Shown here piece after piece: positions 19,377 to 26,940 of a DNA stretch of 64,000 bases (positions are counted from its first letter, which is position 1; each line of letters starts with the position of its first letter). The stretch covers positions 210,123-274,122 of the forward strand of contig NZ_MPDM01000001.1 of NCBI RefSeq assembly GCF_001936115.1, in the 5' to 3' direction. The stretch is from Boudabousia marimammalium. Its GTDB lineage: Bacteria; Actinomycetota; Actinomycetes; Actinomycetales; Actinomycetaceae. A program made the translations under genes and the position numbers. The notes beneath the pieces were generated by a model. The model did no database searches, was not told where the DNA came from, and saw nothing but the letters and a program-made list of their open reading frames with translations.

Positions 19377-19712
19377 TCAGTTAGCAGGAAGGTGCTTGCG
19401 CAAAGTCTCCAGAATCTCAGACTTCGGGGCAGAATGCATAGTGTCGACTAGCTCCCCGTCCAAGAAAATCAGCATAGTTGGAATCGCGCGGATACCGTAT
19501 TTTGCTGGGGAAACAGGATTTTCATCCACGTTGAGTTTCCAGATGACGAGGTCGTCTCCCATTTCCTCAGCAATCTCATCCAGGACGGGTGAGAGCTGCC
19601 GGCACGGAGCACACCAAGGAGCCCAAAAATCCACCAGCATCAGACCGCGATCTAAACGAACATTCGCCTGGAATTGCCGGTCGGTGAGCTCCTTGGGTGC
19701 ATGTGCTGACAT
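19377..19712 (-). CDS. trxA: Thioredoxin
   Basis: A thioredoxin of 111 residues with the active site FWAPWCAPCRQLSPVLDEIA (Cys pair in WCAPC; the usual form is WCGPC) and the cis-Pro loop IRAIPTMLIFLDGE. It receives electrons from thioredoxin reductase and reduces protein disulfides. The ATG at 19712 has GGAG 8 bases upstream. It lies 36 bases downstream of trxB on the same strand, forming the reductase-thioredoxin operon usual near actinobacterial origins. Ala in place of Gly in the CxPC motif is a modest variation. Confidence 0.93.
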   Translation of the reverse strand: MSAHAPKELTDRQFQANVRLDRGLMLVDFWAPWCAPCRQLSPVLDEIAEEMGDDLVIWKLNVDENPVSPAKYGIRAIPTMLIFLDGELVDTMHSAPKSEILETLRKHLPAN

Positions 19713-19748
19713 CTTCAAAACTCCTCTGAAACTAATCTAAGTGAGTGC

Positions 19749-20753
19749 TTACAGGTTGGACAGGTAACGCTCTGTATCCAAAGCGGCGCGGCATCCGGAA
19801 GCCGCCGCAGTGATCGCCTGACGGTAGGTATGGTCCACTACGTCGCCACAGGCGAAAACGCCCGGCAGATTAGTTTCCGTACTGGGGTCAGCAACCTTAA
19901 TGTAACCCTTCTCGTCGAGGTCCACCTGATCCTTAATCAGCTCATTGCGCGGATCATGACCGATGGCCACGAAGAAGCCTGTTACATCTAGCTTGCTTTT
20001 TTCGCCAGTAACCGTGCTGGTCAGCGTCAGAGACTCCAAGGAATGGACGCCGTGAATCTCAGAAACCACTGAGTTCCAAGCGAACTTAATCTTCTCATTC
20101 GCGAAAGCGCGGTCAGCCATAATCTTGGAGGCGCGCAACTGATCACGACGGTGAATCACTGTCACAGAGCGGGCAAACTTAGACAAGAAGATAGCTTCTT
20201 CCAAAGCGGAATCGCCGCCGCCCACAACCGCAATATCCTGATCCTTGAAGAAGAATCCATCACAGGTAGCACAGTAGGAAACACCGTAGCCGGAGAGACG
20301 ATCCTCATCAGGCAGACCCAGCTTGCGGTATGCGGAGCCGGTAGCCAAAACTACTGCGCGGGCACGGAACTCTTGGTCTTCAGTCTTGACAATCTTCACG
20401 TTTCCGGTCAGGTCAACGGAGACAACATCCTCGTAACGAATATCGGCGCCAAAACGCTCAGCCTGCTGCTGGAAATTCTGCATCAAATCAGGGCCATTAA
20501 TGCCGTCAGGGAAACCGGGAAAGTTTTCCACTTCGGTGGTGTTCATCAGTGCACCACCGGCAGCCAAGGCGCCAGCTAGCACCAGCGGTTTCAGCTCAGC
20601 GCGAGCCAGGTAAATCGCGGCAGTGTATCCAGCTGGGCCCGAACCGACCACAATCACATCGCGCACAATCTCATCCCACTTACATTCCGTGGGGGTGCTT
20701 TGCGTCTGAGTGGTCAAGCCCGGAAGCGAGATATTCAAGTTAAGGTTATTCAT
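19749..20753 (-). CDS. trxB: Thioredoxin reductase
   Basis: A flavoprotein that passes electrons from NADPH to thioredoxin. The FAD-binding motif [20 protein letters not shown] lies at about residues 36-55. The redox-active CATCDG site is near 163, the NADPH-binding [12 protein letters not shown] near 182, and the C-terminal FAD motif [15 protein letters not shown] near 300. It has 334 residues. The N-terminus carries about 25 extra residues before the FAD domain. The ATG at 20753 is preceded by AAGGATCACA. It is cotranscribed with trxA. Confidence 0.95.
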   Translation of the reverse strand: MNNLNLNISLPGLTTQTQSTPTECKWDEIVRDVIVVGSGPAGYTAAIYLARAELKPLVLAGALAAGGALMNTTEVENFPGFPDGINGPDLMQNFQQQAERFGADIRYEDVVSVDLTGNVKIVKTEDQEFRARAVVLATGSAYRKLGLPDEDRLSGYGVSYCATCDGFFFKDQDIAVVGGGDSALEEAIFLSKFARSVTVIHRRDQLRASKIMADRAFANEKIKFAWNSVVSEIHGVHSLESLTLTSTVTGEKSKLDVTGFFVAIGHDPRNELIKDQVDLDEKGYIKVADPSTETNLPGVFACGDVVDHTYRQAITAAASGCRAALDTERYLSNL

Positions 20754-20849
20754 TGTGATCCTTTCAGAATCAGCTAGAGAAGCTCTCTATGAGCATATAA
20801 CGGTGAGGATACGAAAAAGATTCCCAAATGTGACCGGCAGCAAACTGCT

Positions 20850-21941
20850 TTATTTGACAGTCAGCGTGCCAAGCCATGCTCGGTTGCGACCCTCCCGATC
20901 CTTGGGGAGTTCAGCGATACGCAAGGTGAAGTGGTCTGTCAGTATCGGTTTATCCAGTTTCAACTGGAAACTGTCGGTGAAAGTGGCCCGAGCCAGCACC
21001 CCTCCAGCTTTCGGGTCTGCGCTAGCAGGGTCGAGGAAGTGGATGGTGCCGCCCTGCGCTGGTGACGTTAAATCCACAGTACTTACCCGCGCGGGCTTCT
21101 CCAAGTGAACCACTAGGTAGACGCCGTCATTGGCATAACTACTACGGCCGAAGTAGCGGCTACGCCAAAGCGAGTTCGGGTCTCCGTCAAGGAGCCGGCC
21201 AGTCATTTCTGGATGGTCGCCATCACCACCGCCCAAAGAAATCACATCAATCTTGGTGACCTTGGGTGAATCAGTTTGGGGGACTTCTGCAGTTTCCGGC
21301 GTTGGCTTAGAGAAGCCAGCATTACGCGCGGTTTCATAGTCCGCTGCACGGTAGGAATCAATCGGCTGGAGTAAGGTATGGTAAGCTATGGAGCCGACAA
21401 TCAGCACGATCAGAGCCGTGGAACCCAGCAGAATAGTTCGCATCAAAGTGAAGCCTTCCAGCTTCGGACGAGGCTTGTGCTCTGGTTCCGGTTTTGGCGG
21501 AGGAAGCTGAGAAATTGGAGTTAAATCAGCATCTTCAGAGTCACTATCGTAGGCGATAGCATCGTGAACCTTGGTGCCGGCGTGCTGCGCAAAAGAAAGA
21601 CTGCGGGCGTATCCGGTCTGTAAAGAGTGCTTTAGTTTTTCAGACTGCTCAAGGAACTTTTCCTGGGTGCTGGATTTATTCTCACTAGCGATTGGCTCCG
21701 GCAGAGTTGGAGGGGCCGGCGGGGCAGGTGGAGTTTTCGGTCCAGCAGAAGTTTTCTTCGGCTTCTTGGGCTGCTTAGCTTTTTTCTGGTCAGAACTGGC
21801 CTGAACCGGTGAGTCTGATTCTGCAGCATCTTCTTCAGCTTGTAACATGGCGTCTTGCTGCGAAGCCTTCTCAGCTAAAGCTTCACGAATCTCCCGGAAT
21901 ACAGAACTCGGGTCCTCCTCCGGATTCGTTTGCTTTGCCAT
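20850..21941 (-). CDS. Single-pass membrane protein with discoidin-like C-terminal domain (MviN C-terminal remnant?)
   Basis: A protein of 363 residues. The first ~185 are charged and low in complexity (Gln/Ala/Asp, then a Lys/Pro segment). One transmembrane helix follows (MRTILLGSTALIVLIVGSIAY, about residues 190-210). The extracytoplasmic end contains DGDPNSLWRSRYFGRS and VYLVVHLEKPARVSTVDLTS, the style of an F5/8 type C (discoidin-like) domain. In Mycobacterium and others the gene at this position, between the Rv3909-like DUF6049 gene and trxB, encodes MviN: a MurJ flippase fused to a pseudokinase and such a C-terminal domain. Here the MurJ and kinase parts are absent. Start: ATG at 21941 after GGAGG. 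The relationship to MviN is inference from position and architecture. Confidence 0.6.
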   Translation of the reverse strand: MAKQTNPEEDPSSVFREIREALAEKASQQDAMLQAEEDAAESDSPVQASSDQKKAKQPKKPKKTSAGPKTPPAPPAPPTLPEPIASENKSSTQEKFLEQSEKLKHSLQTGYARSLSFAQHAGTKVHDAIAYDSDSEDADLTPISQLPPPKPEPEHKPRPKLEGFTLMRTILLGSTALIVLIVGSIAYHTLLQPIDSYRAADYETARNAGFSKPTPETAEVPQTDSPKVTKIDVISLGGGDGDHPEMTGRLLDGDPNSLWRSRYFGRSSYANDGVYLVVHLEKPARVSTVDLTSPAQGGTIHFLDPASADPKAGGVLARATFTDSFQLKLDKPILTDHFTLRIAELPKDREGRNRAWLGTLTVK

Positions 21942-22058
21942 CTTGTCCTCCACAATAAATCAGCTACCAGATACCATTTTGCCTTATTTCCCTAGTGTAT
22001 GGGAAACAGCCCAGCGGTGAGTTAGAAAACAGTTGTTTGCTTGCACATAACGCATGAT

Positions 22059-24497
22059 TTACAGGTCATGGAACTGCTTCACGTTGGCGAAATCTTTACT
22101 TGCGACAGGACGACCCATCCGAATTCTGCGCCACAGACCAAAGATAAAAACTGCTAGGGCGATTCCGCCAAGTACGAAGAGTCCGCGAGTTTCCCAGTCG
22201 GCCCGGACGCGAACAATAATCGAGGCGGTCTGGGCAACCGGCTCATTTGCGGAAGAATAGACAGAAATTTGGGTTCGGATATCCCCAGACCCAACACCGT
22301 TCAAAGATAGATTCACCGTGCTTCCAGAACTGGGAGGAAGCTGCGCCTCAGTAGTTTTCGGGGACTGTAAACGCGGGGATGAAGAATCTGCTTTGAAAGT
22401 AGCTGTCACAGGCCAAGGTAGCTGGTTTTGTACTGCAACCGGCAGGGTACTTTCACCATAAATCATCAGCACCGACTTTGGTGCTGTTAGCTGGACAGGG
22501 GTGTACCAAGGCTGCAAAGACTGTTCCCATGCGGCTAAGCCGGGTTCCACCTCCGCATTGCAGTTGAGCTGCAGTAAGAGTGCGTCAGTCACCGGGTTTA
22601 ACAGGTTATGGGGTTCGTCGAGGATGGCTGCGATCTTCTCAATCCGTTGCATCGCGTGAATCGCTACCCGTAATGTATCTGCGTCTACCGCTTCCACGGT
22701 AGCGGTAGACGCAGAGCCTTCACTCAAAGTGATGGGTGGGACAGGCTGCTTTGGCAGACTCTGGTTAAGCGTTTGCAGACGAATCCAGTCTTGTGTTTTA
22801 GTCAGTTCTTTGAGCTCTTCACCCGTGCGGATAATACTTGCCGGGGAAGCCGGGACAGTGACCGCTAATGATTGAGAAGCCCGAGCAGAATCAGCTAAAG
22901 CAGCTAAAAAGAGCTGAGAATTGTTGAAATCCGAACTGGCGTGACCACCCGTCTTGCTGGCTGTTTGTAATGTCCTAGAGACTTCCGAATTTATAATCAG
23001 AGTTGGAACCGGGCCACTGGCTTCAGCAAGTTTCAACTGTCCCGCGCTCAGGTTAGCAGAATCTCGAACCAGTGAATCCGGTGCAAGCAGGTTAATGCCA
23101 GTACTAGATTTCGCAAGCAAATCTAGAAGCTGGGGGTCGCTGCTAGACAGTGGCACCAGCGGCATTATAGATGTCGGTTGGGCACTGGCGCTGCTGAGTA
23201 ACCGCAACCAGTCGGCTTGTTTCTGCAAGGATCGGGCAGCAGTTAACTCTCCCTCGATACCCATTGTCGCGAGCCCTTCAAAATGGGGACTACTCCACGG
23301 TAAGAGGGCCACTGATCCGGAAGGTAAAAGGGTGACCTGATGGGCCAAACCCAGGAGCTCCCGTTTAGTGTGCGCCAGCGCTGAGGGTTCTTCCGGAATG
23401 GGGGCGCGTAAGCCTTCCGTAGTCTCTGTTGCGGTGACGGGCGTGGGTACCGCCGAGGGGGCCGCCTCCTCAGCTGTAGGGGAAACAGTAGCAACGGTGG
23501 AGAAAGACTTAATCTGATCTGCCGTCGGTAAACCATCAGTACTGACATTAGCGAGATCAGGAAGAAGCCGGCGAGAATACTCCAAGAGGGCGGGGTCAAG
23601 CAGCAGATTAATTCCTGCAGCAGAACTAGCGGAGATGATGGACTCAGCCCGCGCAGAAGCCGCCTGCGCGGGCACATCCGCCTGCAAATCAGCTGCCTCA
23701 AACTCCAGCCTAGTTAAAACTGTTAAATCTACCTGCGGGTCTTTCGCTCCAGCTAAGGATGGTAACAAAGTATTCGCATCCAACTGGTAGGAGTCACCAA
23801 CAGTACTGGTATCTGCAGTAATCTCTAGGGGTAGAGGCAATGTCGGCTCAAAACTGTAACCGGGCCGGCTGACTCCCATTTCTGCGGGCCGAGGCAGGTT
23901 AGAACTAGAACCATCAGCCTCTAAAGATTGCAAATACTGGGTGACTTTGGTGCGGGAAGCTTTTGCCGAATAGGAAATATTGGACAGAGAACGTACTGAC
24001 AGTTGAGTGCTCAAGCCATAAATGCCCGGTTTACTCAGAAGAGGTTCTAACTGTTTGCGTGGCAGGGTTACTTTCACTCTAGCTTCTGAAGTGGCAAACA
24101 TGCTAGGGAGGCTGATTGAAGATAACACCGTAACTGGTTTATGTTCAGTGGCCGCCAGCCAGTCGGCCCGCTGTTTAGCGGCAGTCAAAGAAGAGCTAGT
24201 GAGGGAAACTGTCAGTTTTGGGGTGCGCAGGTAATGCGGAGAATTGTTCTTCACCAGCAAATGTAGAGTCACATCAGATTTGCTGCTGTCGGTCCACACC
24301 CTCGGCGAAAACTCAAGCACCTCAATGCCGGCGCGGTCTGCAACGCGAGTGGGAGTAGACTCAAGCGCGGAAGCTTGGGAGGCTACAGCAAGTCCAGAAA
24401 AACTCAAAAGCAAGGTCACTAGCACCGCGCATAATGCTGCCAAGAGCCAAGAAGAAGTCTGTTTACGTGAGGAAAACCGCTGCTGCACCCGTGCCAA
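22059..24497 (-). CDS. DUF6049 family secreted/membrane-anchored protein
   Basis: A protein of about 812 residues: an N-terminal signal/anchor (SSWLLAALCAVLVTLLLSFSG), a large extracytoplasmic part, and a C-terminal helix (LFVLGGIALAVFIFGLW) followed by a basic tail. The extracytoplasmic part begins with a beta-rich region (VTLHLLVKNNSPHYLRTPKL) and ends with another beta-sandwich (YGESTLPVAVQNQLPWPVTATF). This topology and the position between a NUDIX gene and the MviN position match the Rv3909/DUF6049 family, of unknown function but linked to the cell envelope. I choose the TTG at 24497 with GGAGG 6 bases upstream, one base after the NUDIX stop. A longer frame would overlap that gene. Confidence 0.75.
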   Translation of the reverse strand: MARVQQRFSSRKQTSSWLLAALCAVLVTLLLSFSGLAVASQASALESTPTRVADRAGIEVLEFSPRVWTDSSKSDVTLHLLVKNNSPHYLRTPKLTVSLTSSSLTAAKQRADWLAATEHKPVTVLSSISLPSMFATSEARVKVTLPRKQLEPLLSKPGIYGLSTQLSVRSLSNISYSAKASRTKVTQYLQSLEADGSSSNLPRPAEMGVSRPGYSFEPTLPLPLEITADTSTVGDSYQLDANTLLPSLAGAKDPQVDLTVLTRLEFEAADLQADVPAQAASARAESIISASSAAGINLLLDPALLEYSRRLLPDLANVSTDGLPTADQIKSFSTVATVSPTAEEAAPSAVPTPVTATETTEGLRAPIPEEPSALAHTKRELLGLAHQVTLLPSGSVALLPWSSPHFEGLATMGIEGELTAARSLQKQADWLRLLSSASAQPTSIMPLVPLSSSDPQLLDLLAKSSTGINLLAPDSLVRDSANLSAGQLKLAEASGPVPTLIINSEVSRTLQTASKTGGHASSDFNNSQLFLAALADSARASQSLAVTVPASPASIIRTGEELKELTKTQDWIRLQTLNQSLPKQPVPPITLSEGSASTATVEAVDADTLRVAIHAMQRIEKIAAILDEPHNLLNPVTDALLLQLNCNAEVEPGLAAWEQSLQPWYTPVQLTAPKSVLMIYGESTLPVAVQNQLPWPVTATFKADSSSPRLQSPKTTEAQLPPSSGSTVNLSLNGVGSGDIRTQISVYSSANEPVAQTASIIVRVRADWETRGLFVLGGIALAVFIFGLWRRIRMGRPVASKDFANVKQFHDL

Positions 24498-24498
24498 G

Positions 24499-25338
24499 CT
24501 AGTCCTCCAAATCAAGCAGGTCTTGAGCAATCGCAATAATTCGACGCTCATTCGGATAAGCTAAGCGCTGCGCCACCTCACTTAAAGGCACCCAAGCCGC
24601 CACCTCCGCCTCATGGTCAGGGTCATTTTCCACGGTAATATCCCCAGACAGAGCCTCCATCAGATAGTGGTGGACGACCTTATGAATTCGTCGAGATGAG
24701 CCCGCAAACCAGTAGTCAATCGAAGCTAGGTGCGTGATCACGCGGCCGTGAATGCCGGTTTCTTCGCCAACTTCACGAACCGCAGCCTGCTGGATGGTTT
24801 CCCCCAGTTCCACGTGCCCCTTCGGGAGACACCATTCAATGTTGCCAGTGCGATTACGGCGGGCAATCACCGCTACACTTACCCGTCCATCAATCTTGGC
24901 GACCACTAGGCCGCCAGCGGAAGTCTCATCATAGACTGGCGGACGCGCCCGCTCAGACTGGACACTCCCAATCATGGTACCGGTACGTGACAAACGACGT
25001 GAAACCATCTGCGGAGTGGGAATGTGACCAATTCCAGTTTTGCTGGATTTATCTTGCCGAGGATGATGCTGATGGCCTTCTTCTTCCTCACTCTGAGGGT
25101 TCTCAGCAGAGCGATCAGCAGCTGGCTTGCCCGCCTGATCTGAACCGCTGGGAAGAACCTCCTGAGAATCGTATTTTCCTTGAGATCGCAGGGTAAAAGC
25201 GGTATTCTCAGGAGTGCTTGAAGGAGGTGAGTTAGGGGGCTGTGAGAAGTTCCGTGGCGTAGAGGTCTCGCGCCCCTCAGCCGGCCCGGAGGACGACTTA
25301 AAGCTAGGGCGCTCACTGCGCGACGGATCGATATACAT
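24499..25338 (-). CDS. NUDIX hydrolase (MutT4-like)
   Basis: The C-terminal ~160 residues are a NUDIX domain: SAGGLVVAKIDGRVSVAVI, then the Nudix box starting GHVELGE and ending REVGEETGI (G-x5-E-x7-REVxEEx-G/I), with metal-binding glutamates intact. The first ~115 residues are Ser/Pro/Gln-rich and probably disordered. Family members cleave nucleoside diphosphates linked to another moiety; the substrate here is unknown. The position divergent from pcnA and ahead of the DUF6049 gene is the Rv3908 (mutT4) arrangement. The ATG at 25338 has no good ribosome binding site. A later in-frame start near the NUDIX domain is possible. Confidence 0.85.
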   Translation of the reverse strand: MYIDPSRSERPSFKSSSGPAEGRETSTPRNFSQPPNSPPSSTPENTAFTLRSQGKYDSQEVLPSGSDQAGKPAADRSAENPQSEEEEGHQHHPRQDKSSKTGIGHIPTPQMVSRRLSRTGTMIGSVQSERARPPVYDETSAGGLVVAKIDGRVSVAVIARRNRTGNIEWCLPKGHVELGETIQQAAVREVGEETGIHGRVITHLASIDYWFAGSSRRIHKVVHHYLMEALSGDITVENDPDHEAEVAAWVPLSEVAQRLAYPNERRIIAIAQDLLDLED

Positions 25339-25405
25339 AACTACTATGCTAATGGTTCAATGTTGATTCATTCGAATTGTCTCACGGTATGGCACTCTAT
25401 TAGGG

Positions 25406-26869
25406 ATGAGTTCTTCAAATTCTGATATTTCAGTCGCCCAATTATTGCTCAACGCGCAGCAAGCCTTAGGGGTATTGCCCCCCGCTGTCCTAGAGGTTGG
25501 TCAAATCTTCGCTGACGCCGGATACGAACTAGCCCTAGTTGGTGGCCCGGTTCGTGATGCCGCCCTCGGCGTGGTCCCGCACGACTTTGACCTGACCACG
25601 AATGCGCGCCCAGAAGAAACTGAACGCCTCCTCGGCCAGTGGGGCAAGGTGTGGGATATTGGAAAAGAGTTCGGCACCATCGGAGCCGCCCGCGGTGACC
25701 TAGTGGTGGAAGTAACCACCTACCGGACTGAAGAATATGATGCTTCCAGCCGTAAACCCACCGTCGCTTACGGCGACACCTTGGAAGGGGATTTGACCCG
25801 GCGTGACTTCACGGTCAACGCCATGGCGGTGCGCTTGCCCGAAATGATTTGGGTGGATCCCACCGGCGGTTTGGAGGATGCCGCCGCTCAGCTCCTACGC
25901 ACCCCTGTCACCGCTAAACAGTCCTTCGACGATGATCCCTTGCGGATTATGCGCGCCGCCCGTTTCGCCGCGCAACTAGGTTTCTCAGTGGCGCCGGATG
26001 TGGTGGCTGCCATGACGGAAATGGCTCAGCGCCTAGAAATCGTGTCGGCAGAGCGGATTTGCTCAGAACTCAAACGGTTGATGATTAGTGATCACCCGCG
26101 GGCCGGACTGGAACTGATGGTTGACACTGGCGTGGCTGACGTGGTTTTGCCGGAACTGTCTGCTTTGCGTGAAACCGCCGATGAGCACAACCGACACAAG
26201 GACGTTTACGAACACACCCTAACCGTAGTTGAGCAGGCCATAGATTTGGAGACTGGACCGGACGGGCCAGTGCCCGCCCCCGATTTTATTCTGCGCTTCG
26301 CGGCCCTCATGCATGACGTAGGAAAACCTTCTACCCGCGAATTTGATGCGGACGGAAAAGTTTCCTTCCACCATCACGAACTGGCGGGCGCCCGCCTCAC
26401 CCGTAAACGTATGCAGGCCTTGAAGTTCGATAAGGTCACCATCAAGGCTGTCTCGCACCTAGTTGCCTCCCACATGCGTTTTTATGGTTATGGCGAGGAT
26501 GCTTGGACAGACTCAGCGGTGCGCCGCTACGTTGCTGACGCGGGAGATCAGTTGGAGCGCCTCCACCGCCTCACCCGGGCGGATGTGACTACCCGTAATC
26601 AGCGTAAAGCCCGCCGGTTGGCTAATGCATACAACAGCTTGGAAGAGCGAATCAAGAAACTGGCCGAGGAAGAAGAGCTGGCCGCGATCCGTCCGGAACT
26701 GGACGGGGACGACATTATGCAAATCTTGAATCTGAAGCCAGGACGCGCTGTCGGCGCTGCCCGTGCCTACCTACTGGATCGTAGATTAGAGCGCGGCCCG
26801 GTTGAACCAGAGGTAGCGAAAGCGGAACTTTTGTCATGGTGGGAGGAAAACCGTGACGGTCTCTTATAA
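25406..26869 (+). CDS. pcnA: CCA tRNA nucleotidyltransferase with HD domain
   Basis: This enzyme adds or repairs the 3' CCA of tRNA. The head domain has LVGGPVRDAALG, the catalytic HDFDLTTNARPEE, and RRDFTVNAMAVRLPE. The arm follows (DDPLRIMRAARFAAQLGF), and an HD domain is marked by LMHDVGKPSTRE and FHHHELAGA (about residues 305-330). The length of 487 residues fits the actinobacterial pcnA type. The start is an ATG at 25406 with no clear ribosome binding site, so translation may be leaderless. It is divergent from the NUDIX gene across 67 bases. The gene is sometimes called cca. Confidence 0.94.
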   Translation: MSSSNSDISVAQLLLNAQQALGVLPPAVLEVGQIFADAGYELALVGGPVRDAALGVVPHDFDLTTNARPEETERLLGQWGKVWDIGKEFGTIGAARGDLVVEVTTYRTEEYDASSRKPTVAYGDTLEGDLTRRDFTVNAMAVRLPEMIWVDPTGGLEDAAAQLLRTPVTAKQSFDDDPLRIMRAARFAAQLGFSVAPDVVAAMTEMAQRLEIVSAERICSELKRLMISDHPRAGLELMVDTGVADVVLPELSALRETADEHNRHKDVYEHTLTVVEQAIDLETGPDGPVPAPDFILRFAALMHDVGKPSTREFDADGKVSFHHHELAGARLTRKRMQALKFDKVTIKAVSHLVASHMRFYGYGEDAWTDSAVRRYVADAGDQLERLHRLTRADVTTRNQRKARRLANAYNSLEERIKKLAEEEELAAIRPELDGDDIMQILNLKPGRAVGAARAYLLDRRLERGPVEPEVAKAELLSWWEENRDGLL

Positions 26870-26940
26870 GTGAAAAGATTGTTCCCCAAATTAAGGGGTA
26901 GAATCAGAGCAATACTGCATATATCGCAACGAGGTGTTTG

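Noticed and set aside
20850-21941. Annotating this gene as murJ from its position
   Set aside because: It has one membrane helix and no flippase or kinase sequence, so position alone cannot support murJ.
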